This document shows, one piece after another, positions 1-7,392 of a stretch of 26,293 nt of DNA. The notes below the pieces were generated by a model, which worked only from the letters and a program-made list of their open reading frames with translations, made no database searches and had not been told where the DNA came from. Numbering within the stretch: the first letter of the stretch is position 1; the number at the start of each line of letters is the position of its first letter. Source of the stretch: DATLAN01 sp035527455 (GTDB taxonomy: Bacteria; Planctomycetota; Planctomycetia; Pirellulales; Thermoguttaceae); contig DATLAN010000369.1 of the NCBI GenBank assembly GCA_035527455.1, forward strand, positions 1 through 26,293, written 5' to 3'. A program made the translations under genes and the position numbers.

Positions 1-450
1 GAGTTAGGACGGATGCACCGCGAGACGCTCGAGATCCGGCTGGCCACCGAGGAGCTTTGGGTCCAGCTTTCCGGTGCCGCGCCTCCGGCCGCCTTGACCC
101 GATCGTTGGGCCGCATCCGGACGAAGCTGGCCGACAGCTACCGCCAATCCAACGCGGAATTGCGGGAGCAGAAGCGGGAACTCGAGAGCATCCGCGGCCA
201 ACTCGCCGAGCAATACGACAAGCTCGTTGCCCAGAAACGCCAGTTCGAGCAATGGGCCGCCCAGCGTCGCGAAGAGACCGAAGAACAGGCCGAACGCCTG
301 GTCGCCCGGGAGGAACAACTCCAGTTGCGCGAAGCCGAGTTGACCGAGCAGGGCCACCGTTGGGAAGGGGAACGGTTGGAGTATCAAGAGGAAATCCGCC
401 GGCTGAAGGCGCAGTGCTTCCAGGGAGCGGAAGACGCGATTGCCGTTTAG
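1..450 (+). CDS. Coiled-coil protein, C-terminal part (5' end probably outside window)
   Basis: The frame is open from the first base, with no stop upstream of an ATG at 13, so this is probably the C-terminal end of a longer protein; the ATG-started version has 145 residues. From about residue 45 it is almost uninterrupted charged heptad-like sequence rich in Glu, Gln, Arg and Leu (for example EQKRELESIRGQLAEQ), typical of a long coiled coil, and it ends shortly after EIRRLKAQ. No enzymatic motif or signal peptide is visible. The strand choice is clear because the opposite frame has no comparable periodicity. There is no good ribosome binding site at the ATG at 13 (only a GGACGG directly in front), which also favours a start outside the window. 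Function unknown; a structural or scaffolding role is only a guess. Confidence 0.7.
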   Translation, partial: ELGRMHRETLEIRLATEELWVQLSGAAPPAALTRSLGRIRTKLADSYRQSNAELREQKRELESIRGQLAEQYDKLVAQKRQFEQWAAQRREETEEQAERLVAREEQLQLREAELTEQGHRWEGERLEYQEEIRRLKAQCFQGAEDAIAV

Positions 451-633
451 CCCAAGTTGTCCAGTGGGGCTTTGCATCCGGCTGGTTCTGGCGGCATGAC
501 CTCGTGGGTCGACAGCCCGACCCGTCGTGCGGCCGCCGCGTAGCTCCCCTGCTCGAAGACCGTGCAGGACGTGCAGACCTGCGTCGTCAAAAGGTCATTC
601 TGTTTTTCGATTCCACCTGGCAACGTGGACGGT

Positions 634-639
634 TACAAT
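634..639 (+). promoter_or_regulatory. Candidate -10 box in the 451-754 intergenic region
   Basis: The 304-base stretch between the coiled-coil gene and the DUF5060 gene contains no convincing gene. It holds TACAAT at 634-639, a good -10 hexamer, but the sequence 17-18 bases upstream (TTCCAC) is a poor -35. A perfect GC-only palindrome of 14 bases lies at 662-675. If the -10 is real, the leader of the following gene would be about 110 bases and would include this palindrome. Confidence 0.3.
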
Positions 640-754
640 AGGCTATCCCCTCGGCAGTCCCGCGCCGGCCGGCGCCGAAATGCGACGAGCCGGGCAAGGA
701 ACTTCAGCAGAGACGACCTGCGAAGCGGTAATCCAGACGAAAGGAGCGACTACC

Positions 755-2560
755 ATGAGACACAACTTGAACTGCGCGACGATCGGCATACTGCTTTTGC
801 TGTTATGTGCTCTCCCGGACGCCAACGCCGCCGAGGCCGGAAAGGTTTCGGGCGAGTTGAAGAAGTGGCACAAGGTGACGATCGATTTCGCCGGACCCCA
901 GACCAGCGAAACTGCCACGCCCAATCCGTTCACCGATTATCGCTTGGACGTGACGTTCCGCAGCGGAGATTCGATCTACGTCGTGCCGGGCTACTACGCT
1001 GCCGCGTTCAACGCCGCCAACACGGGTGCCGTTTCCGGCAACTTCTGGCGCGTCCACTTCTGTCCGGACAAGACGGGCCTGTGGACTTATGAAGTCAGTT
1101 TCAAGGGAGGCCCTAACGTCGCGGTCGAGGGCGGCGGCAGCAGCGCCGGCTACTGCGACGGCGCGACCGGCTCGTTCGACATCCAACCCACCGACAAGAC
1201 CGGCCGGGACCATCGCGGCAAGGGCCTGCTGCAATACGTTGGGGGGCGCTACCTGCGGTTCGCCGAGACGGGGGAGTATTTTCTCAAGCAGGGTGCCGAC
1301 GCGCCGGAAAACCTCTTCGCCTATCGGGACTTCGACGGCGACTTCAAGAACGACGGAAAGAACGACAACCGGATCAAGAGCTTCAGCGCCCACGTGCAGG
1401 ACTGGAGACCCGGCGATCCCACCTGGAATAACGGCAAGGGCAAGGGCCTGATCGGAGCGATCAACTATCTGGCCAGCGAAGGGATGAACGCCTTCTCCTT
1501 CCTGCCGATGAACATCAACGGAGACGACAAGAACGTCTTCCCCTATCTGGATTACGACGAGCGTTACCGGATGGACTGTTCGCGGCTGGACCAGTGGGAA
1601 ATCGTCTTCGAGCACGCCGACCGCCTGGGCATGTTCATCCATTTCAAGACTCTGGAGACCGAGAACGAGTTGCTGCTGGACGGTGGCGACCTGGGCCCCC
1701 AGCGAACGCTCTACTACCGCGAACTGATCGCCCGCTTCGGCCACCACCTGGCGCTGAACTGGAACCTGGGCGAGGAGATCAACAACGCCACGACGTCTCA
1801 GAAGAAGGCCTGGGCCCAGTACTTCTACGACCACGACCCCTACCATCACCTGATCGTGATTCACAACGGCGCCAATCACTACGATCTGATGGGAAGAGAC
1901 TCGAAGTTGACCGGCTTCTCCTTGCAGACCAACAAACCGGACTTCAGCCAAGTGCATTCGCAGGTGAAGACCTATCTGGACAAGTCGGTCGCGGCGGGCA
2001 AGCCCTGGGCGGTGGCCTGCGACGAGCCGGGTGACGCCAGCCACGCGCTCCGCCCCGACAACGACGCGGGCAATTCCCACGAGGACGGCCGAAAGAACGG
2101 CCTCTGGGGCACTTTCATGGCCGGCGGCTGGGGCAACGAATGGTACTTCGGCTACCAGCACGCCCAAAGCGACCTCAGCCTCGAGGACTTCCGCAGCCGT
2201 GATCGATGGTGGGATTACTGCCGTTACGCCCTGGAGTTCTTCAAGATGCACGAGATCCCCGTTTGGGAGATGTCCTGTCAAGATGAACTGACGCCGGGGG
2301 CGAACGACTACTGCCTCTGCAAGCCCGGGGTGATCTACGTGGTCTACCTCAAGAGCGGAGGCACGGCCAAACTGGATCTCTCGGACGGCAAGGGTCTCTT
2401 CGAGGTGCAGTGGTACGATCCGCGGCACGGAGGATCGCTGTTGACGGGAACGGTTCGGGCAGTCCCGGGCGGCGCGGTTCGTTCTCTGGGAAGTCCGCCG
2501 ACGGATGCAGACAAGGACTGGGCCGTTCTCGTCCGGCCCGCCGATCCCAATGAACGTTGA
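755..2560 (+). CDS. Secreted DUF5060 / collagen-binding-domain glycosidase-like protein
   Basis: A 601-residue exported protein. The ATG at 755 is chosen over in-frame upstream starts because AAGGAG lies at 741-746 and the first 26 residues form a clear signal peptide (LLLLLCALPDANAA). Residues about 30-110 look like a DUF5060 beta-sandwich (FRSGDSIYVVPGYY, WTYEVSFKG). The central region, about 150-480, has the features of a TIM-barrel glycoside hydrolase, including NWNLGEEINN where a catalytic Glu would sit at a strand end. The C-terminal 80 residues (GVIYVVYLKSGG, VQWYDPRHGG) match the putative collagen-binding domain found at the end of such enzymes. The family assignment is from motif recall; the substrate is unknown, and a polysaccharide role is inferred. 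It converges on the next gene with 67 bases between. Confidence 0.85.
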   Translation: MRHNLNCATIGILLLLLCALPDANAAEAGKVSGELKKWHKVTIDFAGPQTSETATPNPFTDYRLDVTFRSGDSIYVVPGYYAAAFNAANTGAVSGNFWRVHFCPDKTGLWTYEVSFKGGPNVAVEGGGSSAGYCDGATGSFDIQPTDKTGRDHRGKGLLQYVGGRYLRFAETGEYFLKQGADAPENLFAYRDFDGDFKNDGKNDNRIKSFSAHVQDWRPGDPTWNNGKGKGLIGAINYLASEGMNAFSFLPMNINGDDKNVFPYLDYDERYRMDCSRLDQWEIVFEHADRLGMFIHFKTLETENELLLDGGDLGPQRTLYYRELIARFGHHLALNWNLGEEINNATTSQKKAWAQYFYDHDPYHHLIVIHNGANHYDLMGRDSKLTGFSLQTNKPDFSQVHSQVKTYLDKSVAAGKPWAVACDEPGDASHALRPDNDAGNSHEDGRKNGLWGTFMAGGWGNEWYFGYQHAQSDLSLEDFRSRDRWWDYCRYALEFFKMHEIPVWEMSCQDELTPGANDYCLCKPGVIYVVYLKSGGTAKLDLSDGKGLFEVQWYDPRHGGSLLTGTVRAVPGGAVRSLGSPPTDADKDWAVLVRPADPNER

Positions 2561-2627
2561 CGGACGATTCGCCAGGTGACGCCGGTCTGCGGACCGAGGA
2601 CGACGAACATGCCCAAGCGATCGGATT

Positions 2628-3455
2628 CTATCGCGACGAATCGCCGTTGCTGGACCGGGAAGGCTTCTGCTTCTTGGCCGACTCGACGACCTTCTCGACG
2701 ACCTTCTTGCCGGCCGACAGCTCCTCGCGGGAATAGATCGGCTTGGGCGCCAAAACACGTTGCTGGCGCAAAGACCCCAGTTCTTCCCAACTGACGTCGT
2801 TGTTGAGATTCCAGGCGGCCAATTGGGCCACCCGCTGGCTGATCTCCCCGCGGCCGAGCATCGCAACGACCTCGGCGACCCCGTCCTTCTCGGCGCAGCT
2901 TTCGATCGGCCGGATCTCGTACTTCATCTGCGGGCTCGGATTCGGCTTGCCGAAATCGAGGCACACGCCGGGCAACTTCAGCTTGCCGACCTTCTCCGGC
3001 GGGATGTTCATGATCGGGCCGGGCATCATGTTCGGCATGCCGCGATTCTGCCCGACGTTCGGGCCCATGATGTTCATCAGCCCGTTGTTCATCCCGGGAT
3101 TCATCATCGGGCTGAGCCCGAGTCGCTGCGGGCTGTTGTTCTGATTCTGATTCGGGTTGAGGTTGGGATTGAAGGGTGGCGGATTCCAGGGTGGTTGGGC
3201 CAGCACCGGCACGCCGGCAAACGCCTCGGGCAACCTCACGCTCAGCGGCCTGTCGGTCTTGTTGGTGACCAGCAGGTTGCACTTGGCCGAGTCCTGCGCG
3301 ATCAGCCGGACCTCGATCTTTCCTTGCTCGATCCCGGAGAATACGTCGACGACTTCCGGCTCCGGCGGGGCAGCCGACAATACGGCGGGAATCAACAGGG
3401 CGACTGTCCAAACACCCAGGCGCCCCAACCAGGTCCATGGAGAAGCATTTGACAT
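2628..3455 (-). CDS. Secreted Met/Asn/Pro-rich protein, function unknown
   Basis: A 275-residue protein on the minus strand. I place the start at the ATG at 3455, not the GTG nine bases upstream, because GAGG lies 8 bases before this ATG and would overlap the GTG. Residues 1-29 are a signal peptide (GVWTVALLIPAVLSAA). Residues about 30-80 form a short beta-rich domain (KIEVRLIAQDSAKCNLLVTN). These are followed by a low-complexity linker rich in Pro, Asn, Met and Gly (about 85-155), then a compact C-terminal domain with QRVAQLAAWNLNNDVSWEEL and a Lys-rich tail. I do not recognise a named domain. The combination of conserved ends and a disordered, Met-rich middle suggests an envelope or matrix protein. 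It is convergent with the DUF5060 gene and lies back to back with ispH. Confidence 0.75.
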   Translation of the reverse strand: MSNASPWTWLGRLGVWTVALLIPAVLSAAPPEPEVVDVFSGIEQGKIEVRLIAQDSAKCNLLVTNKTDRPLSVRLPEAFAGVPVLAQPPWNPPPFNPNLNPNQNQNNSPQRLGLSPMMNPGMNNGLMNIMGPNVGQNRGMPNMMPGPIMNIPPEKVGKLKLPGVCLDFGKPNPSPQMKYEIRPIESCAEKDGVAEVVAMLGRGEISQRVAQLAAWNLNNDVSWEELGSLRQQRVLAPKPIYSREELSAGKKVVEKVVESAKKQKPSRSSNGDSSR

Positions 3456-3634
3456 GACCGACACCTCTTTCGCTCTGTTTCCTTGCCCGGCGGTGGCCCG
3501 AACCGCCTGAGGACAATGTACCCGATTTGCGCCGCGGAGCCAAGCGAGGAACCCGTTTTCGGCCGCCGTCCCAACCCCGGACCACCAAACAACTTACCAA
3601 CAACGCAAGCGGCTCCTGCTGGAACGGCCGGGGG

Positions 3635-3664
3635 TTTTCCGTTCCCCCGACGGTCCGGTACAAT
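3635..3664 (+). promoter_or_regulatory. Candidate promoter of ispH
   Basis: TACAAT at 3659-3664 is a good -10 hexamer; TTTTCC at 3635-3640 with an 18-base spacer is only a weak -35. The predicted transcription start, around 3671, falls exactly at the edge of the inverted repeat that follows, so the repeat would be transcribed as the ispH leader. This is prediction from sequence only. Confidence 0.4.
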
Positions 3665-3671
3665 GGAATTC

Positions 3672-3745
3672 GTAGCCGGGTTCGCAAGAATTCGGCCATT
3701 ACCCAGTTTCACGCGAAAGGTCCGAATTCTTGCGAATCCGGCTAC
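3672..3745. repeat. Long inverted repeat in the ispH leader (REPIN-like)
   Basis: Arms of 24 bases at 3672-3695 and 3722-3745 are reverse complements with a single mismatch, separated by 26 bases. Each arm starts or ends with the palindromic word GTAGCC/GGCTAC type edge and can itself fold: CCGGGTTC and GAATTCGG pair around a GCAA loop at 3676-3695, allowing G-U pairs. The second arm ends 22 bases before the ispH ATG. A pair of inverted hairpins is the architecture of REP doublets. I infer a dispersed repeat; copy number elsewhere cannot be seen. Confidence 0.85.
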
Positions 3746-3767
3746 ACATCCCTGCCCCACCCCTTCC

Positions 3768-4700
3768 ATGCACATCCTCCTGGCGGCTCCGCGCGGCTTC
3801 TGTGCCGGCGTGAACATGGCCATCGAGAGCCTCGAGCGGGCGATCCGGCTCTACGGCACGCCGGTCTACGTCTATCACGAGATCGTCCACAACAAGTGGG
3901 TCGTCGAGCGGTTTCGGCAGCTGGGCGTGGTCTTCGTCGACGATCTGGGCGAGGTCCCCCCACGGGCCCACTTGCTCTACTCCGCCCATGGCGTTTCGCC
4001 GGAGGTTCGTGCCGCGGCGTCCCGGCGGCGGCTGAAAACGATCGACGCCACCTGCCCGTTGGTCACCAAAGTCCATCGCGAAGCGATCCGCTACGCGAAG
4101 GCGGGCTACACGATCGTGCTGATCGGGCACGCCGGGCACGACGAAGTGGTGGGCACGATGGGCGAGGCCCCCGAGTCGATGCGGCTGGTCGGTTCACCCG
4201 AAGACGTCGACCGCCTGGAGGTGCCCGACCGGACGAAGCTGGCGTACCTGACGCAGACGACCCTGTCGGTGGACGACGCCCAGCGGATCGTCGGTCGGCT
4301 GAAGGAGCGGTTTCCCGGGATCATCGGGCCGCCGAAGGAAGACATCTGCTACGCCACGCAAAACCGGCAGGAGGCCGTCCTGACGTTGGCCCACGAGGCG
4401 GACCTGGTGCTGGTGGTCGGCAGCCGGAACAGTTCCAACAGCCAGCGATTGGCGGAGTTGGCCCGTTCGACCGGCGTGCCGGCCTACCTGGTCGACGGAC
4501 CGGAAGACATCGACTTCAGCGGGCTCGACGGCCGCGAGACGGTGCTGATCACGGCCGGCGCCAGCGCCCCGGAGAACGTCGTCCAACAGTGCGTCGCCCT
4601 GCTGCAGGACAAGTTTCACGCCACGGTCGAAACCCGCGAGATCCGCCAGGAAGAGGTCCACTTTCTGTTGCCCAAACCGTTGCGGGGCAGTGAAGACTAA
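3768..4700 (+). CDS. ispH: 4-hydroxy-3-methylbut-2-enyl diphosphate reductase
   Basis: The last enzyme of the MEP isoprenoid pathway: it reduces HMBPP to IPP and DMAPP in the cytoplasm with an iron-sulfur cluster. The 310-residue length matches the family. The three cluster cysteines are visible: C12 in GFCAGV, C96 in DATCPLV and C194 in ICYATQNR. His41 (HEIVHN), His74 (SAHGVSP), His124 and Glu126 (GHAGHDE) form the substrate pocket. The motifs VVGSRNSSNSQRL and GASAPENVV are also present. The start at 3768 is fixed by the family N-terminus (MHILLAAPRGFCAG); the frame is open further upstream but that extension runs through the repeat and looks unlike protein. There is no Shine-Dalgarno sequence before this ATG, and the leader is dominated by the hairpin element. 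Confidence 0.96.
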   Translation: MHILLAAPRGFCAGVNMAIESLERAIRLYGTPVYVYHEIVHNKWVVERFRQLGVVFVDDLGEVPPRAHLLYSAHGVSPEVRAAASRRRLKTIDATCPLVTKVHREAIRYAKAGYTIVLIGHAGHDEVVGTMGEAPESMRLVGSPEDVDRLEVPDRTKLAYLTQTTLSVDDAQRIVGRLKERFPGIIGPPKEDICYATQNRQEAVLTLAHEADLVLVVGSRNSSNSQRLAELARSTGVPAYLVDGPEDIDFSGLDGRETVLITAGASAPENVVQQCVALLQDKFHATVETREIRQEEVHFLLPKPLRGSED

Positions 4701-4780
4701 GCCTACCCGGCTCGATTCCACTCGCCGCTCGCTCGCCTGGATCCCTTGCTACCGAAGAGCGCGAACCGATCGTCCCGACG

Positions 4781-5608
4781 TCACCCTGCCGCCGCACCGT
4801 CGAACCCGACGGCCGGGGGTTCTTTCTCTTCGGGTGGTTGCACCGGGCGACGAGTCTTCGGCGGCGGCGTGGGACGGACGGGTTTCTTCGTGCCGAAGGT
4901 GAGCGGGTCGGAGAGTTCGATGGTCAGTTCGGCGGCCTGGGCGAATCCCATGCGGCCGGGAAACATCTTGCCCTTCTTGATCGAGATCCGGTCGCCCTTC
5001 TTCGCCACGCTGTAGTCGGCGAAGTCGACCTTGATGCTGACGTTCTCGGCCAGTTCGACCTGGACCGAGCCGCGGCCGTAGTTGACCGTCATCTGGTCCT
5101 TACGGAACCCCTGGATCTGGCCGGCGATGGTGTAGACGGCCGCGTTGGCGGCACCCAAACCGCCGCCCGAATTGCCGAAACCGCTGCCGAAGCCACCGCC
5201 GGCCGCGCCGCCCTCGGCCGGGTTCTCGGGATTGCCGCCCATGCCTCCCTCCGGCCAGATGCCGGGGAACTGTTCGGGCGACGGGGTGAAGATGGTCAAC
5301 TCGCCGACTTGGCCTTGGGCGTTGCCCCGCTTGTCCAGGGCGGTCGAGAATCGAACGAAGAGCCCCGGACGGAGGAAGTCGAGTTCGGCCGTGCCGGTGA
5401 CGTGGATCACGGTCTTCTGATCGAGGAAGATCAGCCAGTTCTGGTTCGAGTTGGTGAGGATTTGGATTTTGCCCTGCGCGATCGCCTGGACCACGCCGTC
5501 GGCCGCAAACGGCTCGGTCTGTGGCTGCGGGAAACGACCGGGTTGGGCCTGGGCCGCGGTCAGAAGACCGAGCACCACGCACACCGTACACAACGCACGA
5601 GTTGACAT
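4781..5608 (-). CDS. Secreted two-module beta-rich protein (paralogue of the gene at 5770-6990)
   Basis: A 275-residue exported protein. The ATG at 5608 is preceded by GAGGGA at 8 bases, and residues 1-21 form a signal peptide (VCVVLGLLTAAQA). Module A, about residues 36-110, includes GVVQAIAQGKIQIL, a TVIHVTGTAELDFLRPGLFVRF core and ELTIFTPS. A Gly-rich linker (about 120-155) follows, then module B, about 158-240 (YTIAGQIQGF, VQVELAENVSIKVDF, ELTIELSDP), and a Pro/Lys-rich tail. The same order of motifs occurs in the upstream neighbour, so the two arose by duplication. The modules resemble small OB-like or DUF5666-like beta folds, but I cannot assign a function. A 161-base gap with two strong hairpins separates it from the paralogue. 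Confidence 0.8.
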   Translation of the reverse strand: MSTRALCTVCVVLGLLTAAQAQPGRFPQPQTEPFAADGVVQAIAQGKIQILTNSNQNWLIFLDQKTVIHVTGTAELDFLRPGLFVRFSTALDKRGNAQGQVGELTIFTPSPEQFPGIWPEGGMGGNPENPAEGGAAGGGFGSGFGNSGGGLGAANAAVYTIAGQIQGFRKDQMTVNYGRGSVQVELAENVSIKVDFADYSVAKKGDRISIKKGKMFPGRMGFAQAAELTIELSDPLTFGTKKPVRPTPPPKTRRPVQPPEEKEPPAVGFDGAAAG

Positions 5609-5662
5609 GATCGGGTCCCTCGTATCGGGGCTGGGGGTTCGTACTCGGCTCTAATCCCTAAC

Positions 5663-5701
5663 GCGGCCTACGGCCGCAACCAAACGGCGGGCAAGCCCGC
5701 C
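5663..5701. repeat. Two adjacent GC-rich hairpins between the paralogues
   Basis: GCGGCC/GGCCGC with a TAC loop at 5663-5677, and GGCGGGC/GCCCGCC with an AA loop at 5686-5701. No U-tract follows either hairpin on the minus strand, so a classical intrinsic terminator is not shown. They could stabilise 3' ends or act as a weak terminator between the two minus-strand genes, or be a fragment of a dispersed repeat. Confidence 0.6.
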
Positions 5702-5769
5702 CGCTAAACGTTTTCGTCACGATTGGTTACGTCGAACATGCGCGCACCTTGCACAGAAGTTGTGCCGGT

Positions 5770-6990
5770 TCACCGGTTTTCCACGGTGAAATACCGTGTC
5801 TTCCAGTCCTCGTCCACCAACAGCTTCACCGGGCCGTAGACGATCAGCCACCACTGGATGTCTTTGGCCTCGCCGCCACCTCCTACCGCGAGCGTACCGT
5901 TGAGCGGCATGACCCGTTCGGGCGAGCCGAAATGCTGTCGGATGTCCTTCATCGGATGCGCCTTGGCCGGTGCGTAGCTCTCGGGATCGCCGCCGCCGAG
6001 CGAGATGTTCAACGGCGGGACGCCCTGGAGTTCACCAGGCTGGCCGGCGAGCAACTGGGCCATCTGCTGCGTACGGTCGCCGCCGGCGATCGGCACGGCA
6101 GGAACCGGCGGCGGATCGTCCGGCGGTGGCGGATCGCCGCCCTCCGGCGGCTCCTGGTTATCCATCCGGTCGGCCACTTCGAACGGTTGGCGCTCGTTGC
6201 CTCCGGCGGGCGGGGGCGGCGTGTGCCCGGCGACCGCCGGTCCGGGCCGCTTCCGCTTTGTGGAATAAGGTTCGGCCAGTTCGATGGAGACCTTCAAGGC
6301 CTCGACCGCCTGGGGGGCAATCTGCCGGCCCATCGACAGCAGCTTGTCGCCGGGACCCGCGATGCCGTAGTTGTTCAAGTCCAGCGAGATCTCCAGGTCG
6401 TCGGCCAATTCGATCATCAACACGGGTTTGAAGAACGCGTTGGGGACGTACAGCGACACGCGGTTGCCCCGGACACCGGTCACCTGGGCGCGGATGTCGA
6501 ACAGTTCTTCGTTCTTGGCCTCGGCGTTGCCGGGCGGTTCGGCCCCTGGTACCCCGCCGGGCGGCTGGAAGACGGGATTCGGCTGTTCCCCCATGCCTTC
6601 CTCTTGGCCGGGATAGAAGACGCCGGGCTGCCGGCCGACCTCTTGGGAAGGCGTGATGATGGTTAGCTTGCTGACCGTATCCAGCACGCGGCTGCGCTGC
6701 TTGTCGACGGTAGCCACGAAGCGGACGTACAGCCCGGGGCAGAGCACGTCGCGCTCGGCCTTTCCAATCACGCGGATTTCCGCCCGTTCCGTCACGCGAA
6801 GCCCCCAGAGTTCGTCCGCCGGGGTCTTGACCAGGATCACGCCCGGCTGGACGGCGGCGACCGTGCCGGACAGTTCGATCGGGGTGAACTGGATGACGCG
6901 AGGCACCATCGGCTGCGGCATGCCTTGGCCGTGAAGCAGGGTCGCCAGCGCGAGGACCAAGAACACGGCGAGCGGAGCACGGACAGACAT
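5770..6990 (-). CDS. Secreted two-module beta-rich protein with C-terminal extension
   Basis: A 406-residue exported protein. The start at 6990 is selected because it opens a clean signal peptide (PLAVFLVLALATLLHGQG); further upstream the frame runs into the inverted repeat. Module A (about 35-110: ELSGTVAAVQPGVILVK, AEIRVIGKAERDVLCPGLYVRF, KLTIITPSQ) and module B (about 160-245: FDIRAQVTGVRGN, MIELADDLEISLDLNNYGI, LKVSIELAEPY) correspond one by one to those of the neighbour at 4781-5608. The extra C-terminal part has a Pro-rich linker (about 255-300) and a final domain with MKDIRQHFGSPERV and IQWWLIVYGPVKLLVDEDW. Function unknown. It may bind a ligand or surface in the envelope, which is inference from export and repetition only. 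Confidence 0.8.
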   Translation of the reverse strand: MSVRAPLAVFLVLALATLLHGQGMPQPMVPRVIQFTPIELSGTVAAVQPGVILVKTPADELWGLRVTERAEIRVIGKAERDVLCPGLYVRFVATVDKQRSRVLDTVSKLTIITPSQEVGRQPGVFYPGQEEGMGEQPNPVFQPPGGVPGAEPPGNAEAKNEELFDIRAQVTGVRGNRVSLYVPNAFFKPVLMIELADDLEISLDLNNYGIAGPGDKLLSMGRQIAPQAVEALKVSIELAEPYSTKRKRPGPAVAGHTPPPPAGGNERQPFEVADRMDNQEPPEGGDPPPPDDPPPVPAVPIAGGDRTQQMAQLLAGQPGELQGVPPLNISLGGGDPESYAPAKAHPMKDIRQHFGSPERVMPLNGTLAVGGGGEAKDIQWWLIVYGPVKLLVDEDWKTRYFTVENR

Positions 6991-7036
6991 CAGCGGACCC
7001 CCAAACGTGAGACTACGGGAGGTAGCAGTTCCCTTC

Positions 7037-7178
7037 GGTTCCGCGCAGAAATAACTTGTCCAATTGGGTGGCACGCCCTGAGGAACGAAGGGCGTGATTT
7101 GGCAGGTTTTCCACGCCCTTCGTTCCTCAGGGCGTGCCACCCTCGCTGAAGAATGTCAGTTATTTCTTGCGCGGAACC
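7037..7178. repeat. Nested long inverted repeat upstream of panB and the 6990 gene
   Basis: The inner arms at 7066-7096 and 7112-7142 are 31-base perfect reverse complements around a 15-base loop. Each inner arm can fold alone: CACGCCCT (7072-7079) pairs with AGGGCGTG (7089-7096). An outer pair, 7037-7056 and 7158-7178, shares GGTTCCGCGCA and GAAATAACT with one inserted base, so the whole 142-base block is roughly two-fold symmetric. It occupies the divergent intergenic space, 47 bases upstream of the minus-strand start at 6990. No gene is seen in the rest of 6991-7392. Confidence 0.88.
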
Positions 7179-7303
7179 TTAGCGACGACGGTCGATCTCA
7201 TTCCCGGCCGCGCCATCGTTGAGGATACCCGGCCGTGACACGTTTGAACAGCACAATTCGCGAAAATGGCCCCCACGATAGCCGAATCCCTTGTTATTCG
7301 GGC

Positions 7304-7309
7304 GATAAT
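7304..7309 (+). promoter_or_regulatory. Candidate -10 box upstream of panB
   Basis: GATAAT at 7304-7309 is a good -10 match with no recognisable -35 (GCCGAA at the expected distance). Transcription would begin near 7316, giving a leader of about 77 bases to the preferred ATG at 7393, or an almost leaderless message if the ATG at 7318 is used. Confidence 0.3.
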
Positions 7310-7392
7310 TCCACACAATGAGCGAAAAGGCCCGGGGCAAGCGCCTGCCAAAACGGCCACGCCCCCTGTTTTCGCATCGATGGGTCGATTCC

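Noticed and set aside
2582..2595. Small hairpin CGGTC-TGCG-GACCG after the DUF5060 gene
   Set aside because: A five-base stem without a T-tract is not enough to call a terminator.
803..2866. 687-residue open frame on the minus strand
   Set aside because: Antisense shadow of the DUF5060 gene; Val/Arg-rich translation without domains, overlapping two genes of clear identity.
3483..3767. N-terminal extension of ispH by 95 residues
   Set aside because: It crosses the predicted promoter and inverted repeat and has no family counterpart; IspH proteins start at the MxILLAxPRGFCAG motif.
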